Assembly (NCBI GenBank): GCA_963277665.1
Contig: OY728131.1
Coordinates: 1,390,812,688-1,390,876,687, forward strand
Length of the DNA stretch: 64,000 nucleotides
Direction: 5' to 3'
Origin: Viscum album
Lineage: Eukaryota; Streptophyta; Magnoliopsida; Santalales; Viscaceae
Notes under the pieces: model-generated
Databases searched by the model: none
What the model was told of the DNA's origin: nothing
Seen by the model: only the letters and a program-made list of their open reading frames with translations
Program-made: the position numbers and the translations under genes
Shown here: one piece after another, positions 12,954-24,499 of the stretch
How the letters are laid out: every line of letters begins with the position of its first letter
Numbering within the stretch: the first letter of the stretch is position 1

Positions 12954-15690
12954 AGTTTATTTTTCCTCTTTTTTTGTTTTTACTATTCATTATATAGTAT
13001 ACATAATAGTTTGATTCTTTCGAAATAGGGATTAGTACTCTTTATTGGGTGCCTACAGCTTCATGCATGAGGGACAAACCAAGTTACTAGGGGTGCGAAT
13101 TAAAGTTATATTTTTCTAATTTTACAGTTGATTTTATCTCCACCCTGAGTTTTTCACATGGGTGTGTAATTATTTTCTATTATGACGTGAGATCCTTGGA
13201 CTAGAATGACAATAATGGAGTCTTTAGACCCTTATCCTGGTTTGTCTTGTGGTTTTTTATTACTTATTTTGCTTTAGACTATGAACTATAATGTTATTAA
13301 ATTATATATTCATGTGAATTTGATATATAATTCATGTTATATCCACTAGGTACATGGGTTTACCTAATAGTGGTGGGGTTGTCTAATGTTTCAACAAATG
13401 AATCTAAGATGATTTTTCTTGTCGAGCCTCTCTTTGATGGCATCTTAATCAATAACCCAAGGCGTGTGGACCCAAAAAATCTATTTTTATGAGTTATATA
13501 TATATATATAATTTATTGTGATGTGTGATTTGGGATTGTCTCTTTTTTTAGAATTTATGATTATGTGGGATAATGTTGATCACCAGGTTAGGCGATGTGG
13601 TTGTTTGTTTTATGGGACATGGATAATTAGGATGGGTGAGGATCGATAAATATTTGATACTTGGATCCTTATGGTTGGGTAGGGAGGACATAAGGCTAGG
13701 ATTACACGTTGAATTTTCATGATAGGGATGGATAAGGGTAGTGAGACAACGATTCCCATTATAGATTTCCCTACTTATGATATATATATATATATATATA
13801 TGTTATATCTGGCCATGTATTGGTATTCAGCGGGTTTCCACCTGGATGAATCGAATGGAGCTTCAGGTGAGTAGTGAAAGGGTGTTGCTATAGCATGATC
13901 AGGTTGGGACCACATTGGCTTAGGAAGAACATGAGTCATATGTATAGGATTAGGTGAAGTATCTATGGTAGGCAGGGAAGCATCCATGTTTCAGCGCTTT
14001 TGGGCCATGGATTAATGAAAAGTTCATAGAGTGTCAGGTATGCGTCATCTATCTGATTGACATGGGAGCTTGAGGATTTGATCCTTTGATTTAATATCTG
14101 ACTAATGATAATCAATTTCATCACCCTCCACTTTTTTAGGGTACATGTGTTTTACCGTTGTTTGTTAACTTGATCGAGTCTGTGTGGATGATTTTAGAGT
14201 AGCTAGTGACACCTATAGGGTGGAAGGGTGAATATATAATCCAACATGACCTATATGGTCTTTGTGTCTATGTTCATCCGTCAATTGTTTTAGAGATTTT
14301 ATGGCCTGAAAGACCGCATGATTTCTTAAGCATTTAGTTGGGTGAAATGTCTGTCATAAACAATGTAGTGATGTTCATCAAATTTTATTTATTAACACCA
14401 ATTATGGTAGGATATGTCACCTCTAGTGTGAGGATATTAATGGATGGTTTATGGAATTCCATTCAAGTGAAGTAAGACATCTTCAAGTTGTCCACATTCT
14501 TAGAGGTGGTGAACTACGAGCTCATAGACAAGGGAAACATGATAGAACAGAATTACTTGAGTTGAGTTGTGGTTGCAACTATTTTTTTATAATGCCCAAA
14601 ATAGAAGGAATGCTTTTGTGATGATTTGAAGTAGATAATTTAGGACAACAATTTTAGTTAACCACCTCATGTTAGAACTTCAATGTTATGCTTTCACTGT
14701 GGGAATCCAGGTCTTGTCCGGACATAGTTTGAGCAACATCCAAATGAGTGTTTGGAATGTAGAATTTTCAGGAATCTTGTGAGGTTATACAATAATCCTT
14801 ATTGAGTAAATGTAAGTCATAAATAATAGATTACTCAAGGTTCTGAGATAAGACTTGGACTGCTACAAGGTGATGGTAGATGTGTTCTGGCTACATGTAG
14901 AGGACAGGGCAGAGATAGCAGGACCCAATAGTGGGGCTTGTGGCAAGTGGCTAATGCCAAAACATAGGTAGGTCAAGCTCTAGGAAGTATATATTTAGGT
15001 TATGTGAATTCTGTGGATCCTCCAGGGTCTGATCATGATGTTTTACTGGCAATGGTCAAAGTTACACCATGGGTGTGACAGAGATTTCTTTTTTTTTTGA
15101 ATAGCATTTTTCAGAATGCGTGTTTTGTGTGCATTTGGTGCCTAGGTTGTATGTGTCGAATAACTAGAGGCTATTTAGAATGATGTAATCACATTGGATG
15201 CATTATTTATACATATGAGGTGTATGAAACTAGAACTTATATATGAGCACCGTTTGATGCATGATTATTGAGTTGCATTGGCATTAGGGCATCAAAGAGA
15301 TTCATGTTACATGGGGTGGGTTTGAATATGATAATCATTGTGATTTTGGAATTGACTGAGGCATAATGCAATGGGATGTAGTAGCATCTATTGAGATGTG
15401 GGACCACAATGGTTCCATGTGTTACATGGGAACTGGGAGAGAATCATTTTGATGTGGGATATGGATTGGTATCAAATATGAAATATGAGAACCTAATGAG
15501 GTATGTGAGTGATGATTCATCATGAGAGGAATTGAGTCCTATGATTGTCTATGGAACATAAGTATGATTGAAGATTTGGTGCAGGATTCGACCGGGAAGG
15601 TTACTCATGATGTGGGGATCTCCATTGATGCATTTGGTTTGTACCCTTTTTGACTCAGGTAGTCTGTGTTAGCTTTACTAGGGTGGGTAT
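12954..15690 (+). pseudogene. gag: G2 internal region: decayed gag plus start of protease, pol missing
   Basis: Stops occur in every frame. A degenerate gag zinc knuckle is visible at 14,689-14,727, reading CFHCGNPG, with the histidine replaced by Leu and a stop before the last position, which is Phe instead of Cys. Gly/Arg/Gln-rich linker remnants follow (about 14,870-14,960). A protease-like FDSGS, the aspartic active-site motif, is at 15,649-15,663. About 90 bp later the polypurine tract and LTR B begin, so RT, RNase H and integrase are absent. The internal region is only ~2.8 kb, against ~5 kb in the related elements in this window. This is a deletion derivative or non-autonomous element. 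Confidence 0.6.
13778..13802. repeat. (AT)n microsatellite
   Basis: About 12 uninterrupted TA units. A shorter run lies at 13,495-13,511. Confidence 0.9.
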
Positions 15691-15738
15691 GTTTGATACC
15701 ATATCTATTTTTTGTTTTAAATATCCTATATGTGAAAT

Positions 15739-15754
15739 CTTATGGTGAGTATAT
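15739..15754 (+). other. Polypurine tract region before LTR B
   Basis: GTGAAATCTTATGGTGAGT followed by the TGTAATG LTR start matches the Del/Tekay layout, in which a GACGAAAT-like tail and a G-rich tract precede the 3' LTR. It identifies LTR B as the 3' LTR of the internal region to its left. Confidence 0.55.
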
Positions 15755-18580
15755 TGTAATGTCATGTTTTTCGGAGCATGTCAAAATCCTCTATCATTTT
15801 GTATTTTTCGAATTAGTGTGTATGAAATTTTCCTTTACAAGAATCAGAACCTTATTCTATGATTTAAATTAATCCAATATCATGATTTTTTATGGTTTTA
15901 GAGAATTATAAAAATCCTTTGGTGTTGAGATGTGTTTTGGGTGTGCCAGAGGCACAAAGTTCTTGTTTTGGTAGTTGCAAGTTGAGGCACACAATTTCGG
16001 TGATATTGTGTGGCCTGCCAATGTAAACCTTACACCACATTTTTAATCAAAAAATAGTTCTATGAACTATATGATGTGAGGATTATTTACATGTGACAAT
16101 GTATTATTTTGTATATTGATCATGCATGTTTTTCTCGTGGTCTAGAAAATGTTGTGGAAGAACCGTGCGAGTCTCGAGCTTTGGATAATGGTTGTCACAT
16201 AGTTGCTGCATAGTCTGGAGACCATGTGAGATAACCATGTGGCTCATTTAATGATTGGAATTTACCCTTTCCCCCCTCTTTTTTATTTCTTTTTCCCTCA
16301 CCCTTTTCTCCTCCTTGTCTACACATAGGAGAGAGCTCTCCGCCCTTTATTCATCCTCCAATAGGGATTTATCATTATCCATTGCCTGAACTTTGTTTAT
16401 CAATCCATTTTCAGCATTGGATCCATCATTGTATGTCTATCCTCACTCATTCCCATTTTCTTATTTTTCCTCTCCATGAAATGTGTTAAATCCATGTAAC
16501 TATTTAATTTAATTTTCAATGATTCTTATGTAAACACAGATTTCATCCAAATTGTTATGAGTTAGAGGCTCTGATCGGACGTGCTTGTGTCTATGAATCC
16601 AATGTAAGTGGTGAATTTTTACCATTGTGATTTAGTAAGAATTTTTGGGGTCCAGGTTTTACTTTTTTGTTTTGTTGACCAAGCGAGACAACATAATCTA
16701 AATGTATTTAATAGAATAATTAACTGGACCTTATGATATGCCTTTCGAGATGCTCAATTGAGACTACAAGTTGATTGAGTCCTGAGAATGGTGTTGGATA
16801 TTGGGTATTTTGGATGAATGTGTTGTTTATAATAAACTAATTTTTGTCAATTTTTTATGTTGTTTAAATAAATTGTGTTTCATTTTTTATTTAAATTGAT
16901 GCGAATTATATACATCAATTTATTGTGATGTAATACTAAGATCCATGTGATCATGATGGGATTAGACTGACGATTAATATAGAAATTGATATCTATTTTT
17001 AGGGGATGTGATCATTGGGGTAGCCTTGGCTCGATGTACATGGGTGATGTGAACATCGGATAGGAGACATAGTCCTTGGTTGAGGGGGAATGACCATCAG
17101 GATGCAAGGATAGTCCAAGATTTATTTAGATGGTGTGACCATGAGTCTGAATTGCATGGTTTTAGGGAAATATAGTTCCAGAGTTGACATGTATTATGTA
17201 TTACATTGGTGATTTTCACTCACCCATGTTAGATTGAATCACTCTTATGAGTCCTTTTCACATAGTTTGAGTTAGAGATGATGTAGTATTGACAAATCTT
17301 ATGGGTAGATGAACTTAGCTATTTGTCTTAGGTAATTGTTTGGGGGTTCTTGCTTTAGAAAGTTTTTAGGATGGTGAGGGTCTTTCATATGACATCATTG
17401 AGGATTCCATTGGGATGTTGAGGCTCACTATGATTGATGTCGTTAGGCCAGGATCATTTTTGAGGGATTGAACTTCCATCCTTCAATATGTTGGTTTTTT
17501 TGACAAAGATGGTTATTATTTGAGTAAACATATAATTTTTCATCCAAACATTAGTATTTGAGCTGACATGTGACTTGGATTTGGGATCCAATGGACCATA
17601 TATGTATTTATTGGGTGTGACTTTGTAACATCGAGGACCTAAATTAGACAATAGGTGCTAGATAGAACAATTAATAGGGTGATAATAGATGTGAAAACAC
17701 ATGGAATGAGCCCATAAGGGGCATGGGGAACTAGGGTTTCCCCCATCACTGCCTACCTCTCTCCCATAGGGGATCTGCTGCGGATTCTTCTGGCGGTCAT
17801 TCTATGGAGGCTTCAGTGCATGAAAAGATCACAAGTGTCTTCTTAAATGGGTTTTTTGTTAGCAACATGATCTGGTGTTGGTTCGGTTCGATCTAGGGAA
17901 TCCTCTTTCCACTCTTTCTGGAATTCAAGAGTTTGATATTGCGGTGATTTCTTGGATCATGGTTTTTACGTATGGTGTTTTCTCTATCTTATGTGATTCT
18001 ACTACTTGTGTTTTGGGTTGATCATTTTGTTGTAATGGTATGTATTGGTTCTTCTTCACATTTGTGATGTGTTTTTTTAATCACAAATGGTGAATGTTTT
18101 ACAATGGATTCAATTTAGTCATGGTGGACATCTTTGTTTGTTTGGTCTGTTTTCTAAAGGCCCGAAGTATGTGAAACCCATTTTGATAACATGGAACATG
18201 CTACAAGAGGATTCATTGTCTGGGGTTCGTAATTGTAGTTCTTTTAGGATTTGTTTGATTGAGAGGGTATGGCGTCAGCCATCATATCAGGCATGTTCTT
18301 GGACACAAGACATTTACAGGCCAAATATCCTTGTAGTGGTGAAGCACTTCATGATGATCAAATGCTATGGAGGGGAAGGCATGTGTTGTCAGTTATGTTT
18401 TACTCATTTTTTCCTCCGTGTGTTCATTGTACATAGTCTTTGAAGTCAGTGTGGTTTTCCCTCTTCTTCCATTAAATGAGTAATTTTTCATATAATAAAA
18501 CATTTAATTCCTTCGGGTCGTTGGATGGATGATACTAGATGTGGAACTTGAGGGTTTACCTTTCCATCCCTTCCAAGGGT
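15755..18580 (+). mobile_element. G2 LTR B (interrupted and 3'-truncated)
   Basis: Begins TGTAATGTCATGTTTTTCGG, collinear with LTR A from its first base. Matching landmarks include AAATCCT..GTG near 15,915, GTAAACC near 16,023 and the CTCACCCATG segment at 17,216. Homology continues to about 17,697, is interrupted by an 830-bp insert, then runs on to about 18,580 (GATGTGGAAC and following bases match LTR C at about 29,565). Beyond that it is replaced by minus-strand sequence of family E, so roughly the last third of the LTR is missing. Confidence 0.7.
17698..18527. mobile_element. 830-bp insertion in LTR B with a long target duplication, possibly LINE-derived
   Basis: Flanked by near-identical ~20-bp sequences: 17,678-17,697 (GGGTGATAATAGATGTGAAA) and 18,528-18,547 (GGATGATACTAGATGTGGAA). 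Duplications this long are typical of non-LTR retroposition or DNA transposons, not LTR elements. The insert has a gene-like texture, less AT-rich than its surroundings. It starts near GGGAACTAGGGTTTCCCCC, a style seen at plant LINE 5' ends, and contains a 118-codon open frame at 18,087-18,443 that I do not recognise. There is no clear poly(A) tail, so a captured gene fragment is also possible. Confidence 0.5.
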
Positions 18581-18866
18581 CAATAATACCATAAAAACGA
18601 TATCAGAACAAGGATCAAATATCATTATATGTGAAAATTTCTCATCATTATAATTCACTAAAGGTGTAAATGAAATGAACTATAAAATGATCGTAACAAA
18701 ACCGTAATTCCCACACATGGTAACTTGTTATATCTAACATGCACGACGCTACAGGCACCCAAAAACTAGTTCTAAACTTAATTCTAACAATATACTCTAC
18801 TCCATTATACAATATAAAAATATTAAGCCCAAGAAATGATGAAAAAGAAACTACTATGATATCATG
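18581..18866 (-). mobile_element. Family E leader with primer site (truncated internal region)
   Basis: On the minus strand, LTR E1 ends GGGGTGGTACA and two bases later reads TGATATCATAGTAG (18,864 down to 18,851). This matches 11 of 14 bases of TGGTATCAGAGCAG, the initiator-Met primer site plus the usual following bases. What lies below it is therefore the untranslated leader of a minus-strand element. It is cut off at about 18,580, where plus-strand LTR B sequence begins. Confidence 0.55.
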
Positions 18867-20461
18867 TGTACCACCCCAACTTGAATAGGCACCCAAATAG
18901 TGCTTCCGGGTAGAGCCTCAGTGTCATTATCACACCTCCCCATACGCCAAAGGCTGCTTACTAACAACGGTGTGAAAGGGTGATAGTGTAAAGACTAGGC
19001 CATTTTATGATGATATAATAATGGCCCATGTAATAATATGATATTAACATAATGTAATTAATGGAAGACTGGAACATGACCTATCCATAGTAGAAGCACA
19101 GTCAATAACTGACAACAGTGGAAGCATAACTAAAAAACATCAGGTGAAATAAATAAACAAGTCATTTTCAAATTTAATAACAAAAAAATATATTATGTAT
19201 CCATTAAAATTCAAACACTATAATAAGCATTAATTGATCACCAATGGATGAACTCAGTATATACATACACATAACCATGAAGAAACATAAAGTAAATCTC
19301 AAAAGGAATCTCTAGAAAATACATGACTATTTGTCCCATACCTTTCATCCATGGATAATAAATTTCCATAAAAAGGTTATAATTTGATACTAAGGATGAT
19401 TTTGGCCTATACTAACTCATCTAATGAAATTATGTCATGTGTTAGGGTAATTTTAATATATTATAATATTGTTTTTACCTTAAATTACATTATTTTCTCT
19501 TAATCGTGGTATATAAAAGAAAAGAAATACTATTCAAAAAAATATATTTTATAATATTAGAATAGAATATTCATAATAAGTACCACCATTTATGTGTTTT
19601 TTTTAAAATTCAATCCAAATAGGTGGCTAATATTAATTAAAAATTTATCTCTCTGACAGATCAAGGGAAAATGTTTCTAATGTAGAGACCTTTAGAAATT
19701 CAAAATGTTTTTATATCCAAAATAAATTTGAATTTATTCTAATGACCTACATTGGATTAAATGATAAAAAAATATTTATTTATACTCCAAAACAAATTAA
19801 TATTATACTATAACTATATAAATAAATTACACGAAAAAGTAGTTTTGAATTAAAATGCATTATTTTTCATTATTCATTAAATGGTGAAATTAATTTTAAA
19901 AACACAAACAAATAATCAAAATTTAATTTTTATGCCCCTATTCAATTGAATAAATTATTTTTTCCATTATAATTTTTCTATTTCACAAATTCAAGATTTA
20001 AAATGGGTACACCATCAAAAGGTAGCAAACCTTGCATTTTGGTGAAAGAGTAATTTTATGTGTAAAATTGGATTTGTTCATATATAATGTCAAGAAAACA
20101 CAAAAAATTAATTTTCAACGTTAGATTTATTATATTACATATATATTTGATTAATATAATCAAAAAATATTGATTTTATTATTTATAAAACAAACTTGTG
20201 CACATTTAAATAGATTTTCAGAAAATCATTTATTTTATTTAAAAAAGGGATTTACATTAATTTTTTAGAAATGAATTAGTTATATATACACATGTATAAC
20301 ATATATTCATAATTTAGTTAATTATTTTCATTCCCCATATTTTAATGGATGGGTTTTAATGGTGAAATTTAAATATTAATTTGTTTTTCGCTTAAGCTTG
20401 TCGTGGCATGTCATGTATGATATCGAACATAGTGTATATATCCAAAAATAGATAGGTTAAA
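18867..20461 (-). mobile_element. Gypsy family E, LTR E1 (~1.6 kb, middle LTR)
   Basis: On the minus strand it starts near 20,461 (TTTAACCTATC, a decayed TGTAAC start) and ends GGTGGTACA at 18,867. A polypurine-like tract abuts its start and a primer site follows its end, so E1 has internal sequence on both sides. A second copy (E2) runs to 28,877 in the same orientation; clear matches include 19,560-20,060 with 26,560-27,090, and 20,180-20,460 with 28,590-28,877. The 3' part (CTATCACCCTTTCACACC and the following GGGGAGGTG) resembles the 3' end of LTR A, so families E and G2 are related. Confidence 0.65.
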
Positions 20462-20470
20462 TTATCCCTC
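20462..20470 (-). other. Polypurine tract of family E
   Basis: Minus strand reads CGATGAAATTTAAAAAATTG then AGGGATAA, immediately before the LTR start. This is the same arrangement as GACGAAAT..GGGGGAGAA in Del/Tekay elements. Confidence 0.5.
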
Positions 20471-21080
20471 AATTTTTTAAATTTCATCGTTACAATTTTA
20501 ATTCTGGTTCTGTAACTAAGGTATGATTTTTCAAAATACATTTATTGTAATCCCACATAAAAAAAATTATTAATAAAACGACCACATTAAAAGAAAGAAA
20601 GGGTTTTATGGAGATCACCTAAGACACCGAATACTAGGGTCCCATGTAAGAAAAATGTATTTAGAAGAGAAAAATAACAATAAAGATTTTTTTTATAGTG
20701 ATATAAAAAATTTCAATAAAAAGATAAAAGTAACAAAACCTTAAAGTTGTTATGGGTTGAATAGTCATTGATTTCATAGTAGGAAAAGTTAACAGAAAAT
20801 GTTTTTATTTTATGAACTTTTTCATAGATTTGAGGAATTATTTTACTTATTATAATAATAAAATAATGAAATATACTTATTTGAAAAGATTATTTTCATC
20901 TTTTAATCAATTTCAACCTCAAAATCATCTCTTTCTCCAATATGATTTTATAAAACCATTCCAAAAATAATAATGTCATACCTCCATCATGATATCTGCC
21001 TTGATTAATTGGTATTTTTTTACATAGGTATAAGGTACATGCATTTCATAAATGATATAGAGATTCATCAAAATCAATTT
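20471..21080 (-). other. Remnant E internal DNA, no recognisable coding
   Basis: Expected to hold the end of a gypsy integrase, but no collinear motif could be read. It may be deleted or replaced by the LINE fragment that follows. Confidence 0.35.
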
Positions 21081-22560
21081 CTCCATTTGTACAAATACAC
21101 AAAAAGACTTTTTATATTCAAAAATGAGGAAAGTTCAAAGCATATAAAAAGATACATTTATGTATGTCTAAAATAATGAATCCCTCAAGAATCATCCAAA
21201 AAAAAGATGATCCCATCCAGGAGAAAAGAGACATACTATAAAAGATGAGTAATCACACTTCTTAAGACTCTATTGAGGCACAGAAGTTAGCAAAAACATT
21301 ATACTCATGCATGGTGTAAGGGATGGAAATTTCATTCATAATAAGTTTCTTGCACCTTCTAATAGAATATTAGATGGAACAAGGAATATGGCTCATGCCA
21401 GAAGTAGAATTGTAGATAGTAATCAATTTGGTATCAACTAACCTAATATAAATAATATACTCATTGAGATTCAGAAGGTTTTTAAGGATGGAATTTTCCA
21501 TCGCCTGAAGATATTCATTTTTACTAACGATTGCTTAGAAAGCCACTGGAATAGAACCTTTGAGATATATGATCACTCCACCGCCCCTCATGGATTCCAT
21601 ACAAAATGATCCATTAGTGTATTATTTTTAACCCGAGAGAGGGGGATTCCATTTGACCAAATTTTACCAAACAATTGATCATGTATTATCCATTGAAGGA
21701 GGGGAACAAATGTTCATGAGAGTTGGAACATTTTTTGATCCCTTACACATCCTGATAATGTCAAGGATGATATTCCTTGGATGAAAAAGAATACCTATTT
21801 TAGACCCCGAAGAGGGTATACGAATATTTTCCTTCCTATTCATCCAGATCACCTAGCATCCTTCAATAATAATTAAAGATAGATATTTCTTCTCTGGGAA
21901 AGGTTAGATCTCATCACTAAACCATTGCTGAAGGAAATTCATTCTAGATGAAGCCTACCCATAGACTATTGTAAACTAGAAAAGGTTCTTCTATAGAACC
22001 TGTTCCCACTCACATATGAATAACAGATGGTTAGTGGATATGGTTCTTGGATTCCTGCACCATAAGGTTTTGGAAACGAGACGAATTAATCTTCATTGGA
22101 AGGATTAATTCATAGTTAGGATATTATGTTGAACTATACACATTTGGAAAATATATTTCATAGGAAGATCCTTGCACCAATGGATCTCACCCCAGGGTTC
22201 CTGGGGATTAGATATATCCTGGGAAGAATGGAAAACATGTCATCTAAATGTTCCAGAAGAGGACCCTATAAAAACAAACATATAATTATCATTATTACAC
22301 ATAATACATTCAAATATTCATCGATAGTCCTCATAAAAGGTTTTCTGAAATAGATAAGGGAAATTATTGGCCTTGATGATGATAATTCCTAGAGTGGGGC
22401 AGTGTGTAAAACTAATATTGGTCCTCAAAAAGTTGTTTAATGAATAACTTATTTCACCCTTACCAACCATCCATCTAGAAAAGGGATGGAGCTTGGTGAT
22501 AATATGTTGGATCATTTTTTTCACTTTGGAATCTTCATTTATGGATAGTCTCCCATCATC
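21080..22560 (-). pseudogene. LINE (non-LTR retrotransposon) 3' fragment: zf-RVT and RNase H domains
   Basis: Reading the minus strand downward, 22,200-22,000 gives WGEIHWCKDLPMKYIF and TISTNHLLFICEW, the pattern of the zf-RVT domain that follows the reverse transcriptase in plant LINEs. Next come a TrpXXTrp-type linker (VIWMNRKENI, about 21,840) and an RVT_3 RNase H-like domain. In the latter, YTNGS (about 21,625-21,610) replaces the canonical NTDGS, so one catalytic Asp is now Asn, and GGGVI and PVAF follow. Several in-frame stops and frameshifts make it a pseudogene. The 3' end is near 21,080; no clear poly(A) is seen. The RT core was not recognised above 22,560. It sits inside family E sequence. 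Confidence 0.6.
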
Positions 22561-24499
22561 ACAATAAGTACGAAGATTGTATTTTACCCATAATTATTCC
22601 CCCTCTATGAAAACCCCAGAGAGTTTATCCTAAAGACCTTATATAGTTCCTGAAATATTTCACATATTAATTCCCCGTTATTTTATATCATTTTTTCAAA
22701 TACACATTGTCAAACATGGGTGGTATGGCTTGTCATTGATAAATAGATTTTTGAAGTAACCTTGTATGACATATAATTTCCAAACATAAAATAAGACATC
22801 ATTTTTATAAAACATTCAAACAATGTTTGTCTTCAAACATTCAATCAGAGGTCCTTTTAAAATACCATATGTATGTGTGTGAAGACTATAATTAAAAAAT
22901 AAAATATGAATAGGTTGTTCATGGTTCACCTTATTAAACAACCTTTTCAAATTCTTAATATGACTCATAATCTTGTGATAAGGTAAAATATTTATATGCA
23001 TTGATAATATATACCTTTTTGGAAAAGAAGATAATATTAAGAGGATAGTATTTGAATAAAATAACCAATGATCCATGATGGTATCGAGGTACAAATGAGG
23101 TGTTTAATATCTCATAAAAATATTTTCAAGAGATTTGTATGTTAGAAAAAGTTTTTGAATCATCCAGACATGACTTTTGGAATAATTATTGAAATAAAGC
23201 TGTCAAGTTGATATTGGAATGTTTTTTGAGTTACTCCTACATTCATTTTTCATTGAAATTCCTTGATCTAAAAAATATATATAATAGGGTTTTGTCTAAA
23301 ATTATATACATAGAAACATGCAATATTTTTAAATAAAACTCATAATCCTTAATGTTTCATACCCATTCCATTGATACCAACTATAATCCCCCGATATTAA
23401 TCATTACATAATATTCAGTTTTAGTCAAGAAATTACCTTATTTCACATTGAGGATATTTTCAAGATTATATTCTTAAATAATCTGGCCATAACTATTACA
23501 TAAATAATCAAATATTATAATGTTGGAACTTCTACTAACTAGCCATTTTTTCACAACGTAAATATATCTATTCTAAAACATGAATTCTTTTTCTAGAAAA
23601 CTTTTCTTGTAAAATTATTCCTGACTTCCTCCTTTCCTTGAAAAATCCTTATACCCTATAGAATAAATTTTAAAAACTTGGAATGAACACAAAAATCTCA
23701 ATATGGTACCTAAATAATGAAATAAACCATTAGTACATGAATATTTTAAACTAAAGAAATTTTTTCAAAAAATAATACTTTTCTTTGATAAAACATAAAC
23801 TCTTATTTTAAATCATGAAATAACAAAATTCATGTAAAACTCACAGTAAAAATATATCATAAAGGTAACTTGTGGAATCCATATTATTATTATAATGTAT
23901 CTTTCATAGCTACATATAGAGTAAACTTTTCAATTACATTTGGAATACCCATCATGATATATTCCTTAAATCTATTAGGATAAACCCAACTAGTTAACAT
24001 CATCTAATTTCTTAATTAATTGGTGTGATATCACCAGATCACCCAACCTCATTTTATCAATGAAGCATCTGTACTCATATACAATTCCCAAGAACCATAC
24101 CATCATGATAACACATAAAATAAGCATAATGGAAAAATAACATTTCCACTTTCCAATCACAAATTATCATTTCAACATATTGATAAAATAAATCCATTCC
24201 CAAAACCATTTTCAATAAAAATAATACATGAAAATAGAATATGGTATTTAAAAAATATATTACGACTTGTATAGGAGGCCAAATATCAATTAATAATAAC
24301 AGCGGTAGAAAAGTCATTGTCACCGTGTACATTAAAAAAACATTACTTTTATCATTTAGTAATACACTTAATATAAAATTACTCATTTTGAAATAAATTT
24401 ACTAAAATTAAAATTAATAAGGGTTTATTATACAACATATAGAATATGGTGGTGTGTTTCCTCAAAATATGCCACAATTAAAGGTGATTGAGACGAAGT
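22561..24499 (-). other. Decayed element DNA, mostly unassigned
   Basis: No RT motif could be read on either strand. Around 24,270-24,320 (CAATTAATAATAACAGCGG) there is a short resemblance to E1 at 19,080-19,140, so part of LTR E2 may begin here. The minus-strand open frames of 92 and 103 aa (22,816 and 24,075) show no known motif. Confidence 0.35.

Noticed and set aside
22816..24386. Minus-strand frames of 92 and 103 aa as possible LINE or membrane proteins
   Set aside because: Hydrophobic only because of AT-rich codons (Phe, Ile, Leu, Tyr); no RT motif in order.
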